From: Phycisphaerales bacterium UBA1845 | GTDB taxonomy: Bacteria > Planctomycetota > Phycisphaerae > UBA1845 | Length of the DNA stretch: 7,298 nucleotides | NCBI GenBank assembly: GCA_002338715.1 | Contig: DDIR01000104.1 | Span: 56,321-63,618, forward strand | Direction of reading: 5' to 3' | Shown here: positions 1 to 5,964 of the stretch, piece after piece | Layout of the letters: each line of letters starts with the position of its first letter | Position numbering within the stretch: the stretch's first letter is position 1 | Translations under genes and position numbers: made by a program | The notes under the pieces: generated by a model | What the model was told of the DNA's origin: nothing | What the model saw: the letters and a program-made list of their open reading frames with translations, nothing else | Database searches by the model: none

Positions 1-2
1 AA

Positions 3-647
3 AAAATCAGGTTCTTATTTCTGGTTGCAACTGAATCGACGGCTGAGTCGTTTGAAAAGAACATTCGAATCGAAGTCACCAAGGTCGCCGACGGTGAATG
101 CGGCGCTGTGGTGTCAAAGGATGACACTGCCCGATTGCTCGCGGCATTGATGGCCGTCCCGCACGGCGTGATGGGAATGCATCCGAAGATTCCGGAGTTG
201 GTGCAATCGTCGAATAACATTTCCACGATCAAGTCGGTTGTTGATGGCCGCGCGGTGACGGTGGATGTCGGCATGTTGACGCGCAGCTCGTCGGATTCGC
301 GCAAGGAGGTGGCGTTGAGTCAGATCGTCAGCGTCGGCAAGTTGTCGGGTGCGAAGGTCAGCCACGCCAACGATTATCCCGGTTGGGAACCGAACCCGGA
401 CTCAGCCCTCCTGCGGACGTGCTCGCGAATCTACACGGAACTGTTCAAGGAAGAGCCGAAAGTCGCCGCGATCCATGCCGGTCTGGAGTGTGGGATCATC
501 GGCGAGCGGGTCGGCAAGATGGACACGATTTCATTCGGGCCGCGGATCGAAGGCGCCCACAGTCCTGACGAGCAGGTGTGGATCGAGTCGGTCGGGAAGA
601 TCTGGTCCTATCTGAAAGCCGTGTTGGCTGAGCTTTCGAAAGGCTGA
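3..647 (+). CDS. pepD: Xaa-His (aminoacyl-histidine) dipeptidase, C-terminal part, PepD-like, M20 family
   Basis: This is a cytoplasmic metallodipeptidase of the M20 family, which cleaves Xaa-His dipeptides such as carnosine. The reading frame is open from base 3 to the TGA at 645-647, giving 214 residues. The gene therefore begins before the window, and about 270 N-terminal residues, including most metal ligands, are not visible. The GTG at 108 is internal: residues upstream of it still align with the middle of E. coli PepD as I remember it. Recognisable C-terminal PepD signatures are VPHGVMGM, VQSSNN, AYPGW-like DYPGWEPNPDS, HAGLECGI and GPRIEGAHSPDEQVWIESVG. The His of the GAHSPDE motif (codon 558-560) corresponds to the family's last metal-binding His. 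The stop falls where the family normally ends, so the C-terminus looks intact. The family call is very secure; actual substrate preference is inferred. Confidence 0.93.
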   Translation, partial: KIRFLFLVATESTAESFEKNIRIEVTKVADGECGAVVSKDDTARLLAALMAVPHGVMGMHPKIPELVQSSNNISTIKSVVDGRAVTVDVGMLTRSSSDSRKEVALSQIVSVGKLSGAKVSHANDYPGWEPNPDSALLRTCSRIYTELFKEEPKVAAIHAGLECGIIGERVGKMDTISFGPRIEGAHSPDEQVWIESVGKIWSYLKAVLAELSKG

Positions 648-669
648 TCGCCATCCGGTCATGCTTCCG

Positions 670-688
670 AACCATCGAGTATGGTTTT
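670..688 (+). terminator. weak candidate intrinsic terminator after pepD
   Basis: A perfect 6-bp inverted repeat, AACCAT (670-675) and ATGGTT (681-686), encloses a 5-base loop and runs into TTTT (685-688), followed by a G-run. It begins 23 bases after the dipeptidase stop codon, where a terminator would be expected. The stem is short and the T-run is only four bases long and overlaps the stem, so this is suggestive only. Confidence 0.3.
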
Positions 689-814
689 GGGGGCGAGGTT
701 GGGGATGTTCGCGGGCATCATCGGGTGATCTGGACTTGTTTGGGCGATCGTGATATGAAGGGTTTCGCACGTCGCGGACGATAAATCCGCAGGTGCCGGA
801 AAAAGTGAATAGGT

Positions 815-870
815 CTGATCGATCCTCGATTTTGCCCGTTTGGCGGGCGGTTTCGGGTCGAATCGATCGG
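815..870 (+). other. long imperfect stem-loop immediately upstream of tRNA-Ser
   Basis: Bases 815-823 pair with 862-870 over 9 bp, including one G-U. After a two-base bulge, TCGA (826-829) pairs with TCGA (858-861). The apex is a GCCCG/CGGGC hairpin (834-838 with 844-848) with the loop TTTGG. The structure ends five bases before the first base of the tRNA acceptor stem at 875. No T-run follows on the plus strand, so it is not an ordinary terminator for pepD. It could be a 5' leader structure of the pre-tRNA, a DNA-level protein site (GATCGATC is itself palindromic), or chance. No function is assigned. Confidence 0.4.
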
Positions 871-874
871 TTCA

Positions 875-961
875 GGAGAGGTGGCCGAGCGGCTGAAGGC
901 GCCGCATTCGAAATGCGGTCTGCGGGTGACTGCAGCGGGGGTTCGAATCCCTCCCTCTCCG
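875..961 (+). tRNA. tRNA-Ser, anticodon CGA (reads UCG)
   Basis: This is a complete class II tRNA of 87 nt. The acceptor stem GGAGAGG (875-881) pairs perfectly with CCTCTCC (954-960), and the discriminator is G961. The D arm has GCC (884-886) pairing with GGC (898-900). The anticodon stem CCGCA (902-906)/TGCGG (914-918) holds the loop TTCGAAA, with anticodon CGA at 909-911. The long variable arm typical of serine tRNAs contains a CTGC/GCAG stem. The T arm has GGGGG/CCCTC around TTCGAAT. No CCA is encoded, since G961 is followed directly by seven T (962-968), so CCA must be added after transcription. The T-run may help transcription end there. No copy of the tRNA 3' end was seen elsewhere in the window. 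Confidence 0.97.
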
Positions 962-1150
962 TTTTTTTGATGGGGCGTTCTGTGGTGGATTGGATTTTCC
1001 AGCCATCACGACACGTCCCATTTTCTTTTGGATCGGGTTGCGTTTGGTCAGCGACACGATTCGACACTAACGTCAAGTGGGACGTAAGAGTTCGGCGGTT
1101 CGTCGCGTCTTATTGTTGGGCAATGATGGGTCTTTGCTGGAGGCTTGAAG

Positions 1151-1555
1151 ATGGACCGTTCACACCGTGCATTTCTGGACGGCAAATCGTTCGCCGTTGC
1201 CGGCGCATCCAACGATCGCGAGAAGTATGGCAATCTCGTGCTTCGAAAGTTGGGGGCGAGCGGGCGCGAAGTGATGCCGATCAATCCCAAAGGCGGAACG
1301 ATCGAAGGTCTGGACGCGTATGCATCGGTCGCCGATCTGCCGCGGGTTCCAGAGTCGCTTTCGGTGGTGACGCCGCCATCCGTGACGGAGCAAGTCATCA
1401 AGCAGGCGATCGCGGCGGGCGTGAAGAATATCTGGATGCAGCCGGGCGCGGTGCATGAAGGTGCAAGTGCTGAAGCGCGGGCTGCAGGTATCAATGTGAT
1501 CGACGACGGCGCCTGCGTGCTGGTTGTGCTGGGTTTGGAACACGTGCCCGACTGA
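1151..1555 (+). CDS. CoA-binding domain protein (YccU-like small Rossmann protein)
   Basis: A 134-residue single-domain protein of the CoA_binding family, related to the nucleotide-binding domain of succinyl-CoA synthetase alpha. It is presumably cytoplasmic, and its physiological role is unknown in most bacteria. Visible family features are the Rossmann loop VAGASNDREKYGN (residues 16-28), a second strand ending in PINPKG (43-48), VVTPPSVTEQV (72-82), the motif VKNIWMQPGA (91-100), and a C-terminal GACVLV with Cys122 where relatives carry a conserved Cys. The ATG at 1151 is chosen because GGAGG (1139-1143) lies seven bases upstream; an in-frame TTG at 1145 is too close to it. The length is normal for the family. 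It stands alone between a tRNA gene and a DUF3800 gene of different base composition, so context adds nothing about its role. Confidence 0.9.
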   Translation: MDRSHRAFLDGKSFAVAGASNDREKYGNLVLRKLGASGREVMPINPKGGTIEGLDAYASVADLPRVPESLSVVTPPSVTEQVIKQAIAAGVKNIWMQPGAVHEGASAEARAAGINVIDDGACVLVVLGLEHVPD

Positions 1556-1607
1556 TCACGTGTCCCGCAATTCAGCCGATCCTGCCAATAGGTACTTTGT
1601 AGCTGTG

Positions 1608-1635
1608 TTGAAGAAACATCGCTGGCTGTCATACT
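1608..1635 (+). promoter_or_regulatory. candidate promoter of the DUF3800 gene
   Basis: TTGAAG (1608-1613) and CATACT (1630-1635) resemble sigma-70 -35 and -10 boxes, separated by 16 bases. Transcription would begin near 1642. That is downstream of the first in-frame ATG (1637) but well upstream of the ATG at 1679, which has a ribosome-binding-like GGTGGA (1666-1671). This agrees with translation starting at 1679. The boxes are imperfect, so this is a weak call. Confidence 0.3.
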
Positions 1636-1678
1636 GATGCAGTTGGGTCTCCAATTGAGTACATCGGTGGATAGCCAG

Positions 1679-2302
1679 ATGCTTGCATTTGTGGATGAAT
1701 CAGGTGACACGGGGCTGAAGTTGGGCCAAGGATCCTCCAGGTACTTCACCGTCACAACGGTCATTTTTGAGTGCAACATTGAAGCGGAAACTTGCGCTCG
1801 GGAAATATCGGCGCTAAGAAGCCGCCTTGGGATTAGACGCGAATTCAAGTTCAACAAATGCCGCATCGACGTGCGTGAAGAATTCTTGCGGACGGTAAGT
1901 ATGTTTCAGTTCGCGTACTCATCGATGGTCATCAACAAAGCCAAGCTGAGCAGCAAGGGATTTGGATACAAAACGTCTTTCTTCAAGTGTGCGCTCAACT
2001 ACTGCTTTCAGAATTGCCTTGATACCCTTAATGAAGCCTCCGTTTTTATTGACGGGCAAGGCGACAAAGATTTTCGGCGATCGCTACAGGCGTATCTTAA
2101 GAAGCAGACCCGCCGTAAGGACGGCACGCAGCGCATCAAGAAAGTTCGTACTCAGGACTCGCACCGAAGCGATCTGCTTCAGATGGCGGACATGGTGTGT
2201 GGGGCGGTAGCGCGATCGTTTCGAGAAGATGTTGGCGATAGATTTGCGTACAGGAAAATCATCGAACGTCACGAACTGCGTGTTCAATTCTGGCCAAAGT
2301 AG
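1679..2302 (+). CDS. DUF3800 domain protein, possible RNase H-like nuclease
   Basis: A 207-residue protein matching the DUF3800 pattern. It starts with the strand-loop MLAFVDESGDTG (Asp6, Glu7), has a central FIDGQGD (Asp125, Asp129), and ends with SDLLQMADMVCG (Asp165, Gln168, Asp171). This spacing of acidic residues resembles RNase H-fold metal-dependent nucleases, an analogy rather than a shown activity. DUF3800 genes are often found on mobile elements and near defence genes (general knowledge of the family). The start at 1679 is preferred over the in-frame ATG at 1637 because relatives begin directly with the DES strand and GGTGGA lies seven bases upstream; the longer form would add 14 residues. 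Sampled lines have about 43-48% GC against about 60% or more in neighbours, which suggests horizontal transfer. It has no partner gene and ends five bases before a structured terminator element of the opposite strand. The gene looks intact. Confidence 0.85.
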   Translation: MLAFVDESGDTGLKLGQGSSRYFTVTTVIFECNIEAETCAREISALRSRLGIRREFKFNKCRIDVREEFLRTVSMFQFAYSSMVINKAKLSSKGFGYKTSFFKCALNYCFQNCLDTLNEASVFIDGQGDKDFRRSLQAYLKKQTRRKDGTQRIKKVRTQDSHRSDLLQMADMVCGAVARSFREDVGDRFAYRKIIERHELRVQFWPK

Positions 2303-2306
2303 GCAT

Positions 2307-2378
2307 AAAAAAACCCGCAAGCCTAGCCCGCCGTACGGCAGGCACGCACACCAAAGGGTGACAGTTCAGCATTGCGGG
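2307..2378 (-). terminator. three-way-junction intrinsic terminator, minus strand
   Basis: On the minus strand CCCGCAA (2378-2372) pairs with TTGCGGG (2320-2314) over 7 bp and is followed by seven T (2313-2307). The enclosed 51 bases hold two hairpins: CACC-CTTT-GGTG (2360-2349) and GCCTGCC-GTAC-GGCGGGC (2343-2326). In the second hairpin one pair is G-U on the minus strand but a C-A mismatch on the plus strand, so the fold is better as minus-strand RNA. The U-run also exists only in that direction. It lies about 75-150 bases after the RND stop codon and would end the efflux operon transcript. Confidence 0.6.
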
Positions 2379-2385
2379 CATTTGT
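2307..2385 (-). ncRNA. candidate small RNA or structured repeat between convergent genes
   Basis: The three-way-junction structure is preceded on the same strand by a promoter-like pair of boxes (2392-2419). A transcript starting near 2385 and ending in the U-run at 2307 would be about 79 nt, almost fully folded, which is the typical layout of an intrinsically terminated small RNA. No family known to me matches. Alternatives are a plain terminator of the RND transcript, a 3'-UTR-derived RNA processed from that mRNA, or one copy of a dispersed REP-like palindromic repeat. A short minus-strand reading frame starting at ATG 2381-2379 runs through it into DUF3800 antisense and does not look like a protein. 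Confidence 0.35.
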
Positions 2386-2387
2386 AG

Positions 2388-2440
2388 AAGCAGTTTAGTA
2401 CAAATTCGCCATTTGTCAATCCGTCCAATTGTAACTGCTT
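2388..2440. repeat. nested inverted repeats between the RND stop codon and the terminator
   Basis: AAGCAGTT (2388-2395) and AACTGCTT (2433-2440) are perfect 8-bp inverted repeats. Inside them ACAAAT (2400-2405) and ATTTGT (2411-2416) form a 6-bp hairpin with the loop TCGCC. The same TACAAAT (2399-2405) can instead pair with ATTTGTA at 2380-2386, so two mutually exclusive folds exist. The stretch is AT-rich and non-coding. It overlaps the candidate minus-strand promoter. Function is unknown. Confidence 0.4.
2392..2419 (-). promoter_or_regulatory. candidate minus-strand promoter in the RND 3' region
   Basis: Read on the minus strand, TTGACA (2419-2414, a perfect -35 consensus) is followed after 16 bases by TAAACT (2397-2392, 4 of 6 matches to TATAAT). 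Transcription would begin near 2385, just before the folded element at 2378-2314. The location, directly behind the RND stop codon and pointing at a terminator, makes sense only if it drives a short RNA. It may also be chance in AT-rich DNA. Confidence 0.3.
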
Positions 2441-2453
2441 GTGAAACAGTGGG

Positions 2454-5400
2454 TTACGATGATGCCTGAATCGCTTCCGCGTGATGCTCTGACGATCGAA
2501 GGTAGGCGTTGGCGTATTCGCTGACGTCGAACACGACGCTCAAGACGACCGGCACCAGCAGGAGCGTAAAGACCGTCGAGACTGCCAACCCGCCGACGAC
2601 CACCGCACCGAGACCTCGATACAGTTCGCTACCCGAACCGGGCATGAGCACCAGTGGCAACATGCCGCCGACGCTCGTCAACGTACTCATCAGAATCGGA
2701 CGCACGCGACTTCGGACGGCTTCTGCGATGGCCTCCTTGCGCGACAGGCGTTGCGCTCCGACTTCGAGTTCACCGTTGAGCAGGTTCAGCGTCTGGTGAA
2801 CGATGAGGATTGCGTTGTTGACCACGACGCCGGCTAGGATGACGAAGCCGAGGATCGTCAACACGTCCATGTTCTGCACCGGCATGTAGCGGTCGGCCAG
2901 CGACCAGTGATGCACGAGCGCCAATCCGATGAATCCACCCAACGTCGCGAGCGGAACGGAGACCATGATGACCACCGGATACGTCCAACTCTGAAACAAC
3001 ACGACCATCAACAGGTACACGACGAACAGCGCGAGAAACAGTGAGCTGCTCAACGCGCCAACGATCGTGCCATCGCCCAACAGTGCCTTGCGGATCGCCG
3101 CGAGGTTGCCAGCAGTTCCGGCTTGGTTGACGACCACCGATGGATCGATCTTGTTTGCCTGTCGCAGTTGGCCGACGGTAGCCGCAACTTTTTCAACCGC
3201 GGACTGAAGGGCCAACTCGGCTGGCGGGGTGAACTGAAGGGTGACGGCCCGCTGTCTGGAGACGTGTTTCACGCGGGCGGGTTCGCGGATGTACTGCACG
3301 TCAGCCAGTGATTCAAGGTCGACGGTGTTTCCCTCCGGCGTGGCGATGGGGGCGTTGATCATTGCTTCGATCGGGTTGGCTTCGATCGCGGATGGCGAAA
3401 TGATTTTCAAGTCCTTCAGTTCGCTGCCGTATTGGAACTGCCGCGGGAGAATCCAGCCGTCACCATTGACGGCTACTGCGTAACCCACGTCGCGGCGCGA
3501 CATGCCGAGGTCGCGCAGCCGCTCATCGTTGGGCGTGACGCGCAACTCGGGCGTCGGCAACATGAAGTTGGCTGGCTCGGGTCGAACTGTTCCCGGACCG
3601 AATTCACCCATCAACGCGAGCATCAGCGACATCGCCGACGCGTTCACCTTTTCGAGGTCGTCGCCAATCATGTCGATCTTGATCGCCGAACCCGATTGAC
3701 CGCCATTGCGAAACAGCGGGAATTGGAAGGTCAAGCCGATGACGTCGGGAGCGGTTTGACCCGCGACGGCGCTATTGAGCAGATCGACCGTGTCGATGAT
3801 GCGCGAACTGTCTTCTGCAATGCCGGCATGAAACACCGATCCGCCCCACGCCACGAGGAAGTAATGGTCCAGTCCCGGCGGGATGATTTCGCTGCCATCG
3901 GCGAGTTTGATCGGCTGCCTTCGGTCTTCACCCGGATGCCCGTTCGAGTTGGCGAAGGATTCGGCTTTGAATTTTTGCTTGGTGACTTCCCACACGGGTC
4001 GGATTTTTTCTTCAAGTCGGTCACCGATTTTGGAAAGCTGCGCGACGTTGTATCCCGGTGGGGGAATCAACACGCCGAACACGATGTTGCGGTTACCGCG
4101 CGGCAGATAGTCCATCGGCGGCATGAGCATGGCGATACCGGCGAACGTGCCAGCGGTGAAGATGGTGATGGTGGCGATGCGTCGCAGCCAGGTTTCGTTC
4201 AGCCAATTGATCAAGTTGCCGATGTGCGCGGGCAGATCGACGACCTTGCGAAATCCCCTGCGAAGGCGCGACCAGAAACCGTGTGACGTGATCTCTGTCG
4301 GTTCGTCCACCATCTTCGGGCGACGCAGCAGCAGCGATGCCGCTGACGGAACCACCGTGATCGACACGATCATGCTCAAACCGACGGCGGCCATGATCGC
4401 GAGGGCGATGTCGCGAAACAACTGACCGGCTGTCTCTTCAATGAGCAGGATCGGCAGGAACACGACGAGCGTCGTCGCGGTGGATGCAACGACCGCACCC
4501 GCCACTTCGCGCGTCGCTTCAATGGTGGCTGCCCGGACACTCTTGCCCATCTCCAGGTGTCGGAAAATGTTTTCGATCACGACGATCGCGTTGTCCACAA
4601 CCATACCGGTAGCGAAGGCGATGCCCGCGAGGGAGATGATGTTCAGCGATCGTCCAAGTCCGACCAGGATCGCAAGCGAAGCGATGACCGAAATCGGAAT
4701 GGCGATGGCGATGATGCCGATCGTTCGCAGCGATCTTAGGAATAGCAGCAGGGTGATGACTGCGAGCGTACCACCCACGTAAATGTTGTTTTGAACCAGT
4801 GAGATGGCATCGTTGACGTACGACGATGCATCGTAGGTCTGAACGAGTTCAAACTCGCCGTTGATGCCGAGGCGCTTGGCCTCCTGTTCCAGCAGTCCGC
4901 CTTTCGAGTTCATCGCGCGAACTTCGTCTTGGATCGCCGACATCGTTTCCAGCAGGTTGGCGCCGTGGGCGAGCTGGAAATTGATAAATGGCATGAGCAC
5001 GCCGCGCGCCCGCACCCACTCGGTCATCTCTTTGTAGGTCGGAACGATTTCGGCGACGTCGCGAAGGTACACGGGACCGGCTGCATCGCGACGAATCACC
5101 ATTTCGCCGACGCGTTCGGGATCGTGGAATCGGCCCACCGCGCGAACGCGAATGTCGCTTTTGCCATCGGGCAGCAAGCCACCCGAGAAGTTCTCGTTGG
5201 TGACTTCGATGGCGTTGATGAGTGCGGCGTATGTGATGCCGCGCTGGGCGAGTGCCGCGGGGTCGACGCGAATCTGCACTTCGGCTTCACGCGCGCCGCG
5301 GATCCCCACTTCCGACACACCGGGGATGCGTTCAAATCTTGGTTTGACGCGGCGGTTGATGAAATCGTAGAGCGTCGTCGCGTCGAAATTCGGATCGGAT

Positions 5401-5837
5401 GAACTGAGTCCGATCCACGCGATGTAATCGATCGATTCCGGATCGACGTCTTCGATGACGGGTTCGTCGACACCGACCGGATATCCGGGAACCTCGCCGA
5501 GTTTCTGATCGACTTCGGCGACGGCTTGGCGGATGTCGGTCCCGGTGCGGAATTCAAGTCGAATGCTACCCGAACCGGCTTGGCTGACACTGGTCATGGA
5601 GACCAACCCGGTCAGTTCGCTGAGACGTTCTTCCTGTTCTTCGATGACGTCAGATTCGATCTCAGCCGCTGACGCATTTTCCCAGAACGTCGAAACCGAA
5701 ACGACGACGGAGTCCACGGTGGGGGTCATCTGGATCGGTACGCGCGAGCCAGCCAGCAGTCCTGCAAGGACGGCGAGAATAACGCCAACCGCGACGGTGA
5801 TGGGTTGTTTGACGGCTTGTTCGATGAGTCGGTTCAT
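2454..5837 (-). CDS. RND-family multidrug efflux transporter, inner-membrane subunit (HAE-type, AcrB/SwrC-like)
   Basis: A 1127-residue proton-driven exporter forming the inner-membrane part of a tripartite pump. The duplicated RND plan is clear: TM1 near residues 13-30, a first periplasmic domain to about 340, TM2-TM6 near 350-505, TM7 near 553-572, a second periplasmic domain to about 920, and TM8-TM12 near 925-1103. TM4 carries GMVVDNAIVVIEN and TM10 carries GVVVNNAILIV. Compared with the AcrB relay, Asp407 is kept (Asp415), Asp408 is Asn416, Lys940 is Asn1007, Arg971 is kept (Arg1044) and Thr978 is Ser1051. The VDNAI motif, not VDG, argues for a hydrophobe/amphiphile pump over a CzcA-type metal pump. 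It is about 80 residues longer than AcrB, with extra sequence after TM7 and between TM9 and TM10. The ATG is supported by GGAGAGGA eight bases upstream. It follows the adaptor gene after 127 bases, so co-transcription is likely. Substrate is unknown. Confidence 0.95.
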   Translation of the reverse strand: MNRLIEQAVKQPITVAVGVILAVLAGLLAGSRVPIQMTPTVDSVVVSVSTFWENASAAEIESDVIEEQEERLSELTGLVSMTSVSQAGSGSIRLEFRTGTDIRQAVAEVDQKLGEVPGYPVGVDEPVIEDVDPESIDYIAWIGLSSSDPNFDATTLYDFINRRVKPRFERIPGVSEVGIRGAREAEVQIRVDPAALAQRGITYAALINAIEVTNENFSGGLLPDGKSDIRVRAVGRFHDPERVGEMVIRRDAAGPVYLRDVAEIVPTYKEMTEWVRARGVLMPFINFQLAHGANLLETMSAIQDEVRAMNSKGGLLEQEAKRLGINGEFELVQTYDASSYVNDAISLVQNNIYVGGTLAVITLLLFLRSLRTIGIIAIAIPISVIASLAILVGLGRSLNIISLAGIAFATGMVVDNAIVVIENIFRHLEMGKSVRAATIEATREVAGAVVASTATTLVVFLPILLIEETAGQLFRDIALAIMAAVGLSMIVSITVVPSAASLLLRRPKMVDEPTEITSHGFWSRLRRGFRKVVDLPAHIGNLINWLNETWLRRIATITIFTAGTFAGIAMLMPPMDYLPRGNRNIVFGVLIPPPGYNVAQLSKIGDRLEEKIRPVWEVTKQKFKAESFANSNGHPGEDRRQPIKLADGSEIIPPGLDHYFLVAWGGSVFHAGIAEDSSRIIDTVDLLNSAVAGQTAPDVIGLTFQFPLFRNGGQSGSAIKIDMIGDDLEKVNASAMSLMLALMGEFGPGTVRPEPANFMLPTPELRVTPNDERLRDLGMSRRDVGYAVAVNGDGWILPRQFQYGSELKDLKIISPSAIEANPIEAMINAPIATPEGNTVDLESLADVQYIREPARVKHVSRQRAVTLQFTPPAELALQSAVEKVAATVGQLRQANKIDPSVVVNQAGTAGNLAAIRKALLGDGTIVGALSSSLFLALFVVYLLMVVLFQSWTYPVVIMVSVPLATLGGFIGLALVHHWSLADRYMPVQNMDVLTILGFVILAGVVVNNAILIVHQTLNLLNGELEVGAQRLSRKEAIAEAVRSRVRPILMSTLTSVGGMLPLVLMPGSGSELYRGLGAVVVGGLAVSTVFTLLLVPVVLSVVFDVSEYANAYLRSSEHHAEAIQASS

Positions 5838-5964
5838 GTGTGGGGTCCTCTCCGACTGCTACTGACAGTTTGGTTGCAGCGATCTCAATCCAACCGAAGC
5901 GTTTGTGTCCGCGACTCTCCCTGAGCAAACCGAGGTCACCGGCTACAATTGGGTCGAGCTTGTT

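Noticed and set aside
942..968. tRNA-Ser 3' end as an attachment site for an integrated element carrying the DUF3800 gene
   Set aside because: I found no second copy of the tRNA 3' end in the window and no integrase. The CoA-binding gene between the tRNA and DUF3800 has normal host-like composition.
531..1076. Minus-strand open frame of 181 codons
   Set aside because: It is antisense to the pepD end and to the tRNA. The REGFEPP-like string it contains is the known artefact of translating a serine tRNA in reverse.
793..1458. Plus-strand open frame of 221 codons
   Set aside because: It runs through the complete tRNA-Ser and out of frame through the CoA-binding gene. No protein family is recognisable.
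1048..1866. Minus-strand open frame of 272 codons across the CoA-binding and DUF3800 genes
   Set aside because: It covers two supported genes on the other strand plus non-coding DNA and has a Ser/Thr/Pro-rich, low-complexity translation.
2314..2378. Integron attC site
   Set aside because: The imperfect palindrome lacks the GTTRRRY/RYYYAAC core-site pairs, and there are no cassette genes or integrase nearby.
2265..2381. Small minus-strand reading frame starting at ATG 2381-2379
   Set aside because: It begins in the palindromic element and continues antisense through the end of the DUF3800 gene. It has no ribosome binding site and reflects the repeat, not a protein.
3432..4286. Plus-strand open frame of 284 codons across the RND gene
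   Set aside because: It is antisense to conserved RND sequence, its composition is His/Arg/Asp-rich and it has no family motif, so it is a shadow frame.
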